From Phytoseiulus persimilis (lineage: Eukaryota > Arthropoda > Arachnida > Mesostigmata > Phytoseiidae): a DNA stretch of 64,000 bases. The stretch is taken from positions 18,972,001 to 19,036,000 of the forward strand of contig CM075101.1 in assembly GCA_037576195.1 (NCBI GenBank), in the 5' to 3' direction. The notes below the pieces were generated by a model that was not told the DNA's origin, did no database searches, and saw nothing but the letters and a program-made list of their open reading frames with translations. The translations under genes were made by a program, and so were the position numbers. Of the stretch, positions 26,339 through 36,818 are shown piece after piece (position 1 is the first letter of the stretch; each line of letters starts with the position of its first letter).

Positions 26339-26616
26339 GAATTCATTCCACCTCACTGCGATGAGTTCTAACGAAGTTGTCTGTGATCACTGCAATACTG
26401 TAAAATTGACTGAGGTTGAATTCACAGGTAAACGTTCTCCGGTTGACCAGAAACCTCGAATTTGACAATACTCATGGCAAGATCCACCGTTAACAGAACA
26501 TATCAGTGTTCCGGAAAGAATCGAGATCTGCCAAATTCAAGTCCATGGAACAACTCCAGTATGATAAGTCGAGCAACTGCTCCACGGAATCGTCGATTCC
26601 ATCCCCCGCAGCATAA
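26339..26616 (+). other. possible 3' exons of the gag gene
   Basis: If GTAGGT at 26277 is used as a donor, a 62-nt intron with a CTGATG branch-like site and a TTCTCAG acceptor leads to an in-phase exon at 26339-26427. It adds a second cysteine cluster (CDHCNT). A GTAAAC donor, a 79-nt intron and an in-phase exon at 26507-26616 would end at TAA. The phases fit, but the exons are short and the model is speculative. Confidence 0.25.
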
Positions 26617-28520
26617 AGCATGTTATCAGTGTTCAACCCGTGTTAATGATAGAGATGTACAGTCTGATTTTCGAGCATGCTTCCAGCTTTAAAAACTGAT
26701 CCGAGCAAACAGTGAGCAGGCTTCTTACTGCACCGACAATATGGGCGCTAGGCGTAAACCATGTTCGGACCGATCATGCTGGGACCAGAAATCGAATGGC
26801 ACAATGTGAAATTAGTTCACGTTCGGATTCTACTAGGATTATTTGTCACAAAACTGCATCGCCGAGAATTTTTCCCGGAGAGTGAAAGTATTTCAAAGCA
26901 TGACGAAAGTCAACGGCTTTGAATGTCGGACGAGGGCAATAAACAATTCATCTGTGAGAAATGCGGACGGGTTTTTCAGTCCAGAGCTGCGGGTGTCATC
27001 GTTTTGTTGAACTTGGAAAGAGACAGCCACGATCGAGGAAATCTCAGCATTAGCGCGCCGCGAGCTGACGGCCAGGATGCTGAAAGAGGGGAAGTTTCGA
27101 GAAAAATATTCCGCTGCAGTAGAAGTGTTGGTGGAGCAGGCCAGACCTCGCAAGGGATCTTCGCAAGGAAACGAGCGACCGAAAATTTGAAACTCGAAAT
27201 GCGATTCCGACAATCCGACGCATTTCGTTCATTTAGAGGCTGTGCAGGCAACTGTCGTCTGAAAGCGCGACAGGTGATAGCTCGCTTCCGTAAGAATCAG
27301 GCGTTCAGATGGCGGTGTCTCTGACCGGGAGGTCTTTAAGATTCGGTCAGAGACTCTTGAGTCCGCGCTGAATCAGACGATGCCCCGATGTCCCCGTACC
27401 CTCGAAAAAAAATTGAGATCTGTAGATGACTATACAGAACGGTGTCAATCTTTAACTCAACAATAGATTCATGCCTGGATTGAGCCTGAAAAGCGCGCCT
27501 CCATGTAAGGTTTCTCAGAGCTCCGAGCAAGCGCATCCGCCATCTTTGGACTGGCAGTTCTCAAACATCATTCATTTTCCAAATTGGTGGCCGGCAACAA
27601 TCCAGTGAGTAAATTCAAGGATCTTCACAGATCAGATGGCGTAGTTCATGTTCTTCCAGCTCTTACTCGATTCCGATCAAGGGAGCGCCCGATAGTCCAA
27701 ATGGAGCGATCCTGTTCCGAAGCGAGCCGCACAGGAAATGGAAGAGCACCGTTTGCGTAAGGTTTCACCCGAAAGCTAGAGTTCCGTATCTCATGGCAGG
27801 AACTTTGAACCCGGCCAGGCCCGTATCGTACTCCGGAGACTGGGGTTGAGCACTTGACCTCGTTCGGCCGCTATAATCGAAAGGTTCGGCAGCTGGTGAT
27901 CGGGTTTAGCTGAAAAGAAAGTGAGAGGGAAACTTCTGAGTGAATCCACCCTGGCGGAGACCACGAAGTGTAAGGGCCCCCTTTGTCTGAGCTCCCATGA
28001 AGTGCGGGGATGCGAACGGTTAGTGAGACTCTCCATGCTTGCAATGATGCATGAACCGACTGGTACCTGAGCACAGCTCCCCGAAGAGGAATGAATGGGA
28101 TGATATCACGAAGACAGCGGAAAAACGCTCTCGCGCAGTGGCCTCCTTGCTTACACTGCTGCTCCCTACCCAGAACGTGTCGAAAATTGCGTCTCCCCAA
28201 TCCCCTCTTCCGGCGGATGGAGCTTCGTATACCACTGCTCACGCGCGATGCCCCTCGGCCGTCACTTTGGTTCGTTCGGGCGTTCCGGAATGAGGAACTG
28301 GATTATGGGTCCCGATTTCCGTTATGGAGCTATCAAGCCCTGTTGATAACGTGCACTCTTCGAAAGCTTGGAATATTCCGATCACCGTGTGCGAACGCTT
28401 CCGGGAATATTCTCCAATCCCAGCCCAATGGTGATTCTGGGACCAGATTCAAATTCAAGCCTCATCGGTTTTCAGGCAATGTGACGAACCGGAGCACTCC
28501 GGCGCCTTTCCTCCACCAAT
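26617..28520. other. intergenic between gag ORF and MED1
   Basis: A plus-strand frame opening near 26923 begins with FICEKCGRVFQSRAA, which looks like the first half of a C2H2 finger, but the matching histidines do not follow in any frame I can splice. Nothing else is supportable. The last few hundred bases before 28521 presumably contain the MED1 promoter and 5' UTR; I see no TATA box that I would defend. Confidence 0.35.
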
Positions 28521-31292
28521 ATGGACAAATATCGCGCTAAACAACAGCGCTCGTGGAACGAGGTGGCCTCAAGACTTCGCCAGCTGACCGGCAACAAGCG
28601 TCCGTTCCTGGAGAGCGAGGAACGCGATCAGTTGCTAAAGTGCCTTGGAATCCTCCAAAAAAGTATCAGAATCAAGTCGGCACAGAACATGATCGAACGT
28701 TTGGACAACATAACCCGTCAGCTTGGACTGAAGCTCACCAAAGATCGGAAGAGAGTCACCGACAGCCAGCCCATTGAATTTGAAGTTTTCATTAGTTCAG
28801 ACATGTTCTACGTGGAAGTCATGATCGAAGCCAGCGGACGCGTCCGCGACGTCAAAATCGCTCATCACGGCGATCCGATTCGCTGTCCGGAGCTGTGCAG
28901 CGTTCTCCAGGCCAGCGATTTCGTCGCATTCGGAGCCCATCTTGGAGGATTGATAGATATTTATAGATTGAATTGTGATAAGACCGTCAAGCAGAAAGCA
29001 TATGTTGCCTTGCAGAACCTCGAGAAAAAATTGATTGGGTTGGCGAACCTCCAGAGCGAAATCAGTGATGCAAACGAGTTGATATTCAAGTCGCCGGTTG
29101 GTATTCTGGTTCCGCGGCGGGGTGGATTTCCGATGCGTTTGACGTATTTCGTGTCGCCTTACGATTTCGTAACCGAGACCGGTGAACGTCTCGCTTGCAC
29201 TGTGGAGTGCATAACGAGAAACAAACTTGGTCAACATGTCTCGATCTCAATCGAAAACTCTGAACAAAACCGAGTGCCTTCGCCCGACGCTGAGGGGCCT
29301 GATGCCCTGTCGGCTCAGCCTACCCTCATCCCGAGGCCGCAGAGCTTCCCGATTCAAGGAGCGTTCTACACGATGAAGCTCTCGAGTCCACTTGCCGTCG
29401 ATGTCGAGTGTCTTGCGAAGATTAAGGCTGTGACGGGCCTGGACATCGCCGCCGGAGAAAGGCAGCCCCTGGTCAAGCTCATCACTCAGAGAGATGTTGC
29501 CAAAGCCTTCCACGTGAAGCTGCCTGATCAGAATCATACCTACTACATCGCTGAGGGGGGCCGCATTGGGGTCATGGTGGAGTCGATCCAATTCACGTCC
29601 TCGAAACAATTGCCTCCAGTGCTCGATCTACTTCGACAGCAATGCTTTTTCAATTGCTTGATAGCATCATGCGTGCGTGACTTCAAGCCAGAACCAAATG
29701 ACGAATGTCAAGTGTTCGAAGTGAATCCGAACGGGCTGAATGCGGTTTACGTTTCCTTGGAGCACCCCCTGGACTGCGAGAGCCTCCTGACTCTTGAGCT
29801 GCGCTTCGACAATGTCCTCGACCCTAACAATCAGTCTCTCTTCAAGGACGACAGAACGAAATCTTTCTTACCAGACGCACAGGTAGCAGCGATTCTCCAA
29901 ATGAGTTTCTCGATCCCGGTTGTGATGAGGAGTATTTTGAACAAAGCGAACGCTTTGAGAAAAAATACAGAAGCCCTGAAGAACCAGTCGAGTGACTCCT
30001 CGATTCCTCCTTTCGACGCAGTAACGGCACCTGCGCAGGAGACATTTTATGACCTCGAGGGATCCAGCGACAACATGGCCACGGACTCCATGGGACAAAA
30101 ATTATTCGACTTGGAAAACTTCTGTCGGGAGGAAATGTCGAGCTTCCCTCCGACTTCCATCGACCAACTGTGTTCTGCTGCTGATCTCGACCAGAATCAA
30201 CAGCAACTGCAGCAATCCGAGATGGGACCCGCCGTCAAAGGTTCGTCACATCAGCAAGAGTCGTTTGACCTTATCGACGAAAGCATGTTCTTCAATGCTG
30301 CGTATCCAGCCGCCCGAAGCGTCGGCAGCGAAACCCTTCAATCTAATCCACTCGACCGCGCTCCTCGCGCTTATCAATTCGTCAGTCAAGGAAGTGAATC
30401 GCCTTCGGCGTCAGGCGACAGGTTTCGTTACGGTAATTCCGAAGAGTCACAATTCGACCCTAACGTCCCTCCAACAGGCCGCAGTTTTGACTCGAACCAA
30501 AAAAACTTGCTAACTGGTGGGGATTCCAGTGAATCTCCACCACTGAGAAGAGTCACAGTTCCGACCGCGATCGCCGGCGGCGCCACACTCACCGCAATGC
30601 CCGTGAAAGCCCCGGAAGAGAAGAAAGACTCGAAATCCTCGAGTAAAAGCAAAAAAAGCTCCTCGAACCATGCGAAGAAGAAAGAGCGCAGTTCATCGAA
30701 AGATCGTTCCTCCACAAAGTCTTCGGGGTCTTCGTCAAAATCGTCTTCGTCGAAACCGTCGTCTTCGAAGGACAAAAAAAAGACCAGCGACGGCGGCGGC
30801 GCCAGTTCGCGATCGAGTCTTGTTGCCGGTTCCGATAGATCTCATCTGAATGTCAAAAAGGATTTGCCGAGCAAGCACTCTTCGGCTTCCGACAAGCAGT
30901 TTACTGTACGTCAAAGCTCATCAGCTCAGGGGATGAAGTTGACCATCAACAAGGCTCGTACTCCTGACGGTGAATCGAGAGGTTCATCATCGTCGTCGTC
31001 GTCCAAGCATCATAGGAGTTCTTCAAGGTCCAAGAACTCGAGCTCTGTGTCATCAAATCATACGATCAAGCAGAGTTCTTCGACTTGCAAGCTTTCGCCT
31101 AAAGATGGAACGCTCCCACTCGGCTTGCCAATGGTCACAGATGACGAAAATGACGCTATCGATTTGGTGGAGAAAAGATTGCGAGTCATCCATGGTGAAG
31201 GAGCCTCAATCAATCATTTCGTCGCAGCGAGAGCTTCTACGAGCAGCCAAACAGTTGGCAACAAGCTGTTCGAAGATGCTTTCGTGGATTGA
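28521..31292 (+). CDS. MED1: Mediator complex subunit 1 (MED1), single exon
   Basis: MED1 is the middle-module Mediator subunit that bridges transcription factors and RNA polymerase II in the nucleus. The 923-residue frame starts at ATG 28521 and ends with TGA. The N-terminal Med1 domain covers roughly residues 50-500. Diagnostic segments are the ALQNLEKKL and LIFKSPVGILVPRRGG region, FYTMKLSSPLAVDVECLAKI, LPPVLDLLRQQCFFNCLIASC, and IPVVMRSILNKANALRKN. The C-terminal third is disordered, rich in Ser and Lys (for example SSSKSKKSSSNHAKKKERSS), as in animal MED1. I did not find an LxxLL nuclear-receptor box. The length is within the range for invertebrate homologues. The striking point is that the whole CDS lies in one exon, whereas neighbouring genes carry several short introns. 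The frame is intact and long, so it is a functional gene rather than a decayed retrocopy. Confidence 0.93.
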   Translation: MDKYRAKQQRSWNEVASRLRQLTGNKRPFLESEERDQLLKCLGILQKSIRIKSAQNMIERLDNITRQLGLKLTKDRKRVTDSQPIEFEVFISSDMFYVEVMIEASGRVRDVKIAHHGDPIRCPELCSVLQASDFVAFGAHLGGLIDIYRLNCDKTVKQKAYVALQNLEKKLIGLANLQSEISDANELIFKSPVGILVPRRGGFPMRLTYFVSPYDFVTETGERLACTVECITRNKLGQHVSISIENSEQNRVPSPDAEGPDALSAQPTLIPRPQSFPIQGAFYTMKLSSPLAVDVECLAKIKAVTGLDIAAGERQPLVKLITQRDVAKAFHVKLPDQNHTYYIAEGGRIGVMVESIQFTSSKQLPPVLDLLRQQCFFNCLIASCVRDFKPEPNDECQVFEVNPNGLNAVYVSLEHPLDCESLLTLELRFDNVLDPNNQSLFKDDRTKSFLPDAQVAAILQMSFSIPVVMRSILNKANALRKNTEALKNQSSDSSIPPFDAVTAPAQETFYDLEGSSDNMATDSMGQKLFDLENFCREEMSSFPPTSIDQLCSAADLDQNQQQLQQSEMGPAVKGSSHQQESFDLIDESMFFNAAYPAARSVGSETLQSNPLDRAPRAYQFVSQGSESPSASGDRFRYGNSEESQFDPNVPPTGRSFDSNQKNLLTGGDSSESPPLRRVTVPTAIAGGATLTAMPVKAPEEKKDSKSSSKSKKSSSNHAKKKERSSSKDRSSTKSSGSSSKSSSSKPSSSKDKKKTSDGGGASSRSSLVAGSDRSHLNVKKDLPSKHSSASDKQFTVRQSSSAQGMKLTINKARTPDGESRGSSSSSSSKHHRSSSRSKNSSSVSSNHTIKQSSSTCKLSPKDGTLPLGLPMVTDDENDAIDLVEKRLRVIHGEGASINHFVAARASTSSQTVGNKLFEDAFVD

Positions 31293-31398
31293 TAGATATA
31301 CGATACACACGGCAGGGATCCGATCTCTTAGTGCAAGAAAATCATTACTTTAGCAGATTTGTGATGTAAATTATCTGTAAAAATATTCACAAAAATTG

Positions 31399-31404
31399 AA
31401 TAAA
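31399..31404 (+). promoter_or_regulatory. poly(A) signal AATAAA for MED1
   Basis: A canonical AATAAA lies 107 nt after the MED1 stop codon in AT-rich sequence on the same strand. It is the natural candidate for MED1 3'-end formation. Confidence 0.65.
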
Positions 31405-31693
31405 GTCAGATAGAGATGGAGTTCACAAGACCTGTGAGTTCGTGACACTATTTAATCGTGGCACGAAATCTCTCAAGATGTTCGAAGATTTTCACGAATC
31501 CAATTGGTAACGAATGCGACAGGAAGCAGGCTCCGCAAGGGTGGTTCGCGGAGATTCGCTCCTGGATCCTGGTTCCCAAAAAATATCGACTTCGATTTGG
31601 CCGTCGTTGAGTTCCTTCGTCAATATGTGGATCGATGCGCTCTACCTTGAACGGCTCTGTAGGACAACGAACGAAGGGAATGCAAAATAAAGC

Positions 31694-31775
31694 CGCAGCC
31701 GGCAGGATTCGAACCTGCGCGGGGAGACCCCATTGGATTTCGAGTCCAACGCCTTAACCACTCGGCCACGACTGC
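31694..31775 (-). tRNA. tRNA-Ser (anticodon CGA)
   Basis: On the minus strand the 82-nt sequence folds as a long-variable-arm (class II) tRNA. The acceptor arms are GCAGTCG and CGGCTGC with discriminator G. The D-arm contains the internal A-box GTGGCCGAGTGG. The anticodon stem TTGGA/TCCAA encloses loop CTCGAAA, giving anticodon CGA for UCG serine codons. A long variable arm (GGGGTCTCCCC) follows, and the T-arm carries GGTTCGAATCC, the B-box. No intron is present. A TTTT pol III terminator lies a few bases downstream (plus strand AAAA at 31684-31687). Internal A and B boxes should suffice for pol III transcription. Confidence 0.95.
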
Positions 31776-32294
31776 TCGTGCTGATTCGCAACACCAAAAG
31801 TTCCGACATACTGAGATGATTCCCTGATCTCGATGTCACGTGCCGAGAGATCCGCCTGATCAACAAATGGGAAACTTTTTCCAAAATTTCATTCCGAATA
31901 GTTTCAATGATACCTTCATTCGCTCACGAAAATATTCAACGACTCCAAGCATGGTGACGATGAGATGGCAGTAGTTCTGACACTGATCACGGTTTGCGCA
32001 TTGTCGTGCTTCCAAGTTTCCCAGAACTCGGGATTCAAAACATTCGGGCCATGGGGAATAGGGGTTCCGCTCTGTAATGCCTCTATTCATTCGAAGAAGG
32101 GGGTCTCCCTCGCTCTCCATTTTTTATGTTTTCCAATAAACTCAAAGTTGGCACGGTCGTATCGGTCGCCCTGAAAGCTGGAGCCGTGCAGCAGTTACCC
32201 GAGCCCACAACTCGAGTCCGCTGAGATGATCCCCGGCACCAGCCCTCATGTTCCACAGCCAGTCGGAGTGAGCATGAGGAACATTGTACGCGTT
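31776..32294. other. intergenic
   Basis: No gene seen. This stretch separates the tRNA-Ser gene from the stop codon of the first secreted paralog and should hold that gene's 3' UTR. Confidence 0.5.
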
Positions 32295-33348
32295 TCAGTC
32301 AAGCGTTAGGGGTCCTCGCGCACGCTGCCGTCGGATCCGTTCCCGCGGTTCAGGAAGTTCGCGATCCGTCGCTTCGAGTGCTTCTCGGAATGCTTGCGAG
32401 GCGTAGCGTTTGACGAACTCCTCTAACTTCAGCTGTACGTTCCGCGTAACACAGTCCAGGAATCGGGCTCGTCCACCGCCGTTGAAAACGTCGGCGTCGA
32501 GTTGTTTTCTCCTCAGTTTTGGTTTGCCGGACCTGTAGAATATACCGGCGAGAATGCTCCCAGCTTGCTTGCCATTGATGCGAAATCGAGTGTAATTCCG
32601 ATTCGATCGGCACTGAGCTGACTTCCTCGCGGCCAACTACATCTCCTACTCACATCAGAGTGACGACGTCTTCTGTTTGAACAGATGCTGAAGACTCCTG
32701 ACAGAGTCGAACCCAGATAACGACGCTCGAAGTCATCTCCACTTCTCTCTCCAGAGCAGTTCCTTTGAAGTCGAAGCCGGTGATCACCGTAGAATATTCA
32801 ACGGTGATCGTTTCCAATTCCAGAAGGCACGAGAGCTGAATTGCGAAATTTTCAGAGAGTCTAGATTCCGATTCCGGCAGTCTCATTTCTCGAAGAATCG
32901 AACCGCAGGCAACGGTACGAATAAAATGGAGGATTGAAATTGATACTCACAACGATATGGCTAACTGGGTGCTCTACTGTCGGCCTGCACCTCAGGACTT
33001 TCAAGTCCATGGCTCCACCAACGACTCCAGCGTTGAACTTGGCACTGATGTTCCTTCCAGTCGGAAGCATGCGCACACCGTCTCTGGGAATCTCACAGGA
33101 GAAACCTGCCAGATTCGCTTCGGATGGGTTCAGATCCCGACGGAGATGATGCTCGATCAGATATTCCATGAAGGCTCCAGCCTCGTTCGCGCTGCTTGCT
33201 AGGGAATGTCGAACGGTCGCAAATTTCACGTCCCAAGCATGATTCGAGCGTGTTTCCAAGAAATACGGAACTTACAAACTTCCATCGTCGCCGAAGCGCA
33301 GAGCGTCGAAAATGCGGCCAACGATTGGAACATTAGGAGTGACCACAT
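32295..33348 (-). CDS. secreted protein, tandem paralog B (possibly group-7 allergen/TULIP-like)
   Basis: Four minus-strand exons close in phase: 33276-33348, 32951-33198, 32654-32835, 32295-32532, giving 246 residues. Exon 1 encodes a signal peptide (ATG 33348, MWSLLMFQSLAAFSTLCASA). The mature part has AFMEYLIEHHL, GFSCEIP, FNAGVVGG, VLRCRP, then CLLELETITVEYSTVITGFD, and a C-terminal helix around CVTRNVQLKLEEF with REALEA, ending in a basic, Arg-rich tail (ERIRRQRARG). The order resembles small secreted lipid-binding proteins of the mite group-7 allergen (Der p 7, TULIP-type) family: N-terminal helix, beta segments, long C-terminal helix. I cannot prove that match by eye. Four cysteines are shared with the neighbour at 34085-35139. 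It is expected to be extracellular; the ligand is unknown. Confidence 0.7.
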
Positions 33349-34084
33349 CTCGGACTCGGAGGATGCGGCTTTCCCGCCTCTGGGAACCAATGGAATGTCG
33401 CTGTGCCGGACAAATTTTGAGTTCGATGAAAATGGAAAGAGCCGTCTCCGACTGAGTCGGGATGATTCAACCCAAAGTGGTCTCGATCGTTGTTCATAAG
33501 TTGGTGAGTGTTAAGATAATCGTTCTCAGAATTTGTGCCAGGGCGGTCAACGCTTATTCAAACTAGCTGATTACTAGCCTGCCCGACATTTTATCAAAGA
33601 ACGATCTAGGGATGTTGTGAGTTTCTCGAGTGGTTCCAGTTTGCGTCGATACTCCAGAGCCGTACCGGCGATCCTCGCCACCCATCCACGGAAATCAACT
33701 CTCGTCCCGATATAACGACAATAAATGTGGGCTGAATCGGGAAGCTCCGCAAGTCAATAGGTCGTCGTCAAATAAAGCGAGAGCTCTGTGATATACGATT
33801 GTGTGAATAGGAAAAGAAATCCGATTAGCCGTATTATCACACTATTTGACGTTCAGAGAAAAAGCATAGAAACCTCATCATAAGCGCGTATATTTCTGAT
33901 CCCAGTTAATTTGGGGGATTCGCACATCCATCCTCAAACACTTTCAGTAAACATCAGGTGTTCGGATTGTAGAGTATCGCCCCGACATTCGTCTCCAATT
34001 GTGCCACATGGAGCTTTTCCCAAGCATCTCGACTTTTGTTTCCTCCTTGTCGAAGATTCCGTGCACTTTAAACTGAGCGAAATA
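33349..34084. other. spacer between the two secreted paralogs
   Basis: About 0.74 kb without a supportable exon. It should contain the promoter of paralog B and the 3' UTR of paralog A, since both genes lie head-to-tail on the minus strand. Confidence 0.5.
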
Positions 34085-35139
34085 TTACAACACTCCGTCC
34101 AACCCATCAAGTCGAGCCTCGGGCAAGTCGCGATTATTTGCTAGCAATGCTTTCTCGATCGCGGGCTGAACATGAACAGATATAGCATTCAGCAATCGCT
34201 CTCGGATATTGCGGTTCACACAGGATCGGAGGCGGTTTTGACGTGCTCTGTTGAATCCGAAGTTCCCGTACTCGAGCTCCATGTTCCGAGAACTGTGCCA
34301 GGATGCGAGGAACCAAATTAGTTTGATTCACTCAGAGGCGAGAATGTCATGCGTCATCGAGAACCGCGAGGAACGGAGTCTCCACTTACATCATGGAGTG
34401 GATTTCATCCACCGTTGGGGGCGCTGGACGCTTCTGGCGGAAGGTTATTGTGAGTACATGCTTCGCTTTCGTTTTCAGCGATGTTCGTGAGCGTGAGCCT
34501 TTCAAGTCGAACCCTGTCACATCTGCTGAGTATTCGACGAGCAGTTGGTCGAGTTGGATGAGGCAAACCAGCTGCGGGGGGAATTTCCAAGAGGAGAATT
34601 TCAGAGCGGTGCAATGTTCAATTACCGACGGAAATCACAGGCAATTTGAATTTGGTCTCCGACGTGCAAGAGAACGAGATGAGGAACTCACAGTGACTCC
34701 ATCGTCGGAAGCCTTCATCACTGGCCTGCATTGCAGCTTCGTGACGTTCGAGAGCCCGGTGACGACGCCATTGCTGAACGTTGCATTGATGTCACGGTGG
34801 GTCGGAATGAAGCCGTAAAGAAGATCCTTGGGGATGTGGCATGAGAAACCACCCAATTCCGTCTCGAACTCAGGCAGGAAGTGATAGAGATGATTTTCGA
34901 ATAACTCGTTCACGAATTCCTCGGCCTCGAGCCTAGCGCTGTCAAAAACTGCGAAAGGCAACGGAGTCGTACTTTAGGTTTTCGTTTCTATCCTCCTCCG
35001 CCGCTTTATTCCGCGTCGGCTCATTCAACGGTATAACCGGGTGAACCCATGCAAATCCGAACTCACGGTCGTACTCCTGAGAGGAAGCAGTGCCAGCCGA
35101 AAAGGCCGCAAACGTTAGCAAGAATCGGAGAACAGTCAT
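34085..35139 (-). CDS. secreted protein, tandem paralog A (possibly group-7 allergen/TULIP-like)
   Basis: Four minus-strand exons close in phase: 35067-35139, 34692-34948, 34390-34571, 34085-34292, giving 239 residues. Exon 1 (ATG 35139) encodes a signal peptide, MTVLRFLLTFAAFSAGTASS; an upstream in-frame Met at 35160 is less likely. The mature part has EEFVNELFENHL, GFSCHIP, FSNGVVTGL, LQCRPV, CLIQLDQLLVEYSADVTGFD, and CVNRNIRERLLNAI leading to ALLANNRDLPEAR. Aligned with paralog B, the exon phases are identical, exons 1 and 3 have the same lengths (73 and 182 nt), and four cysteines coincide. The two genes therefore arose by tandem duplication and have diverged strongly in sequence. The function is probably extracellular lipid binding if the TULIP assignment is right; otherwise it is an unknown secreted family. 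Confidence 0.72.
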
Positions 35140-36255
35140 CGCGCGAACCTTTGTAATCACTCGTCGACTCCAGTGATGAAGAACTCAACTGCTCGTAGCA
35201 GAGAGAATCAACTCGCGTTTATCTATCTCGGAGAGAGCAAGAGGGCTACGAATGACGACATCGACCCAATGCGCGCCGTTGTTTTGAAGCGCGTTTCAGT
35301 TATCTCTGATGTCGTCGATGGTTCTCGGTAAGTTGAATCAACTCAGCAAAGTCATCACTCGAGGGGATCATGCTCAAGTTCTTCTATCGGAGCGATGCGG
35401 AACCAGGACTAATGCCGGAGAACGGAGACGGCGTCTGGAGAGCAGAACAAATGGAGTTCGCCAGTGAGCCTGGATAAGAATCGATCCCGGTAAGCAAAAC
35501 GGGTTTCATAAGCCATCTGGAGGATATTCGTGTTATCATATTTGAAGATGTCAGCTTCCTGATGCCAGAACGCAATCTGGTGGTGATTGTATGGGGGTCA
35601 GTAACGAAGCACACGCATCCCGATCGCTGATTTCAGCCGAGGAGGCATTTGCAGCGCGGCAGAGATTGGCGGGGCGGCTCAGTGTCTGATTCCCTCGGGA
35701 AGGCAGACCACACGCTATAATAGATATTCGTCTCGAAAGGATGGAGGGTGATCAACTCGCCTCAACCACTGCAACTGTTCAAAAGCATGTTTCGTTCGCA
35801 CACGCACGAGCTTCGCCACCTGGGGTTAGACGAATCTGCTCAAATTGTCAACTGCAGAGCCTGTACGCGGTAACTGTCGACTGAGGGTCCCAGACTCATG
35901 GCTCGCACTCTGTGTTCCATGTGTTGACACAGCGGTGATGATTGAACTATCTGGATCAGAAACGGATCCAACTTCCCCAATGCGAGTGGAATCAGCTCGT
36001 TCCGACTCGTTTCTCCCCAAGCGAGATACCACGCTCATCGCATCGTTAGAGAATCATTCAGAGCGAAGAGCGCGGGCTGACGACATCATCCATTTATCGC
36101 CGAGATAGTTACCTCAGCACTGCCAAGTTTCACGGTCGAAAAACTCTACTTGTTTTGCTGTTTGGATCATTCCTTCCTATGACTAGGAAGAACAAGTATG
36201 TTGCATGACCAGAAGCAATAGTGTTGGTCATTTCGACAGGCCACGAACCGTTCAT
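35140..36255. other. intergenic
   Basis: About 1.1 kb between the start of paralog A and the next gene on the opposite strand. These two genes are divergent, so the stretch should contain both promoters. I see no exon in it that I can support. Confidence 0.5.
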
Positions 36256-36818
36256 ATGTGGACTTGGATTTGGACGCTGCTCGCAGCTGCCACCGGAAGC
36301 CCGGTTTTCCCCTGATTCCGATTCCTCGATTCCCTCAAAAATGAACGGTTCGCTGACTCGAGTCTCCGAAAAGTCACTCCCACGTAGGGCGGAGCGCCAA
36401 ACCTGAAGGAAGTGACGTTCCGGGTCACAGCGCTGGTTCCAAAGGCCGCCGCTGCGTCAGCTGGAATGCATAACACCGGTGTCCTCAATCGAACACGAGT
36501 GATTCGCGATCAGAGACAAGGCGCGTTTTTGATCCAGGCGGAGATTCGCTGCGGGCGGAGACTCGGTTCTGGGAAGCCATTTACCGTCAGACTGAGGTTC
36601 GGCAATCACATTCGGCACTCCCCGGAGGGTGGCACGTTCGGGTGTCCGTCTTATGATGTCGTTCGTACTCAAGCAACGTGAGGAGGCCTCTCATTGTGCG
36701 ATGACGAATGACCTCGACTTCAGTCTTCACCCCTCACTCAGAATATACCTTCCGTGCCGCAATGGACGGCGGCATTCAATTTCAGGATTCCGAGTCTGAC
36801 GGGGGTAGTGGGGGGTAG
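36256..36818 (+). CDS. small secreted protein, unknown family
   Basis: Three exons fit in phase: 36256-36303, 36388-36664 and 36724-36818, giving 139 residues. Exon 1 encodes a hydrophobic leader, MWTWIWTLLAAATGSP, typical of a signal peptide. Exon 2 contains KEVTFRVTALVPKAAAASA, AEIRCGRRLGSGKPFTVRL and FGCPSYDVV, with two cysteines that could pair. Exon 3 encodes SEYTFRAAMDGGIQFQDSES followed by a Gly run and TAG at 36816-36818. The donor after exon 1 (GTTTTC) is weak and the second donor (GTACTC) is only fair, so boundaries may move. I do not recognise the family. The same frame stays open for 52 further codons after the TAG, which is unusual (see the next feature). Divergent from secreted paralog A upstream. 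Confidence 0.45.

Noticed and set aside
26923..27324. Plus frame starting with FICEKCGRVFQSRAA as a zinc-finger gene
   Set aside because: Only the CxxC half of a finger is present; no histidine pair follows in frame or after a plausible intron.
28553..28777. Other frames inside MED1 (for example plus 28553-28777, 30049-30513 and minus 30428-30775)
   Set aside because: They are shadows of the MED1 reading frame.
31642..31884. Minus-strand 80-codon frame containing GRVVKALDSKSNGV
   Set aside because: This is the translation of the tRNA-Ser gene itself, a well-known false ORF; the tRNA explains it.
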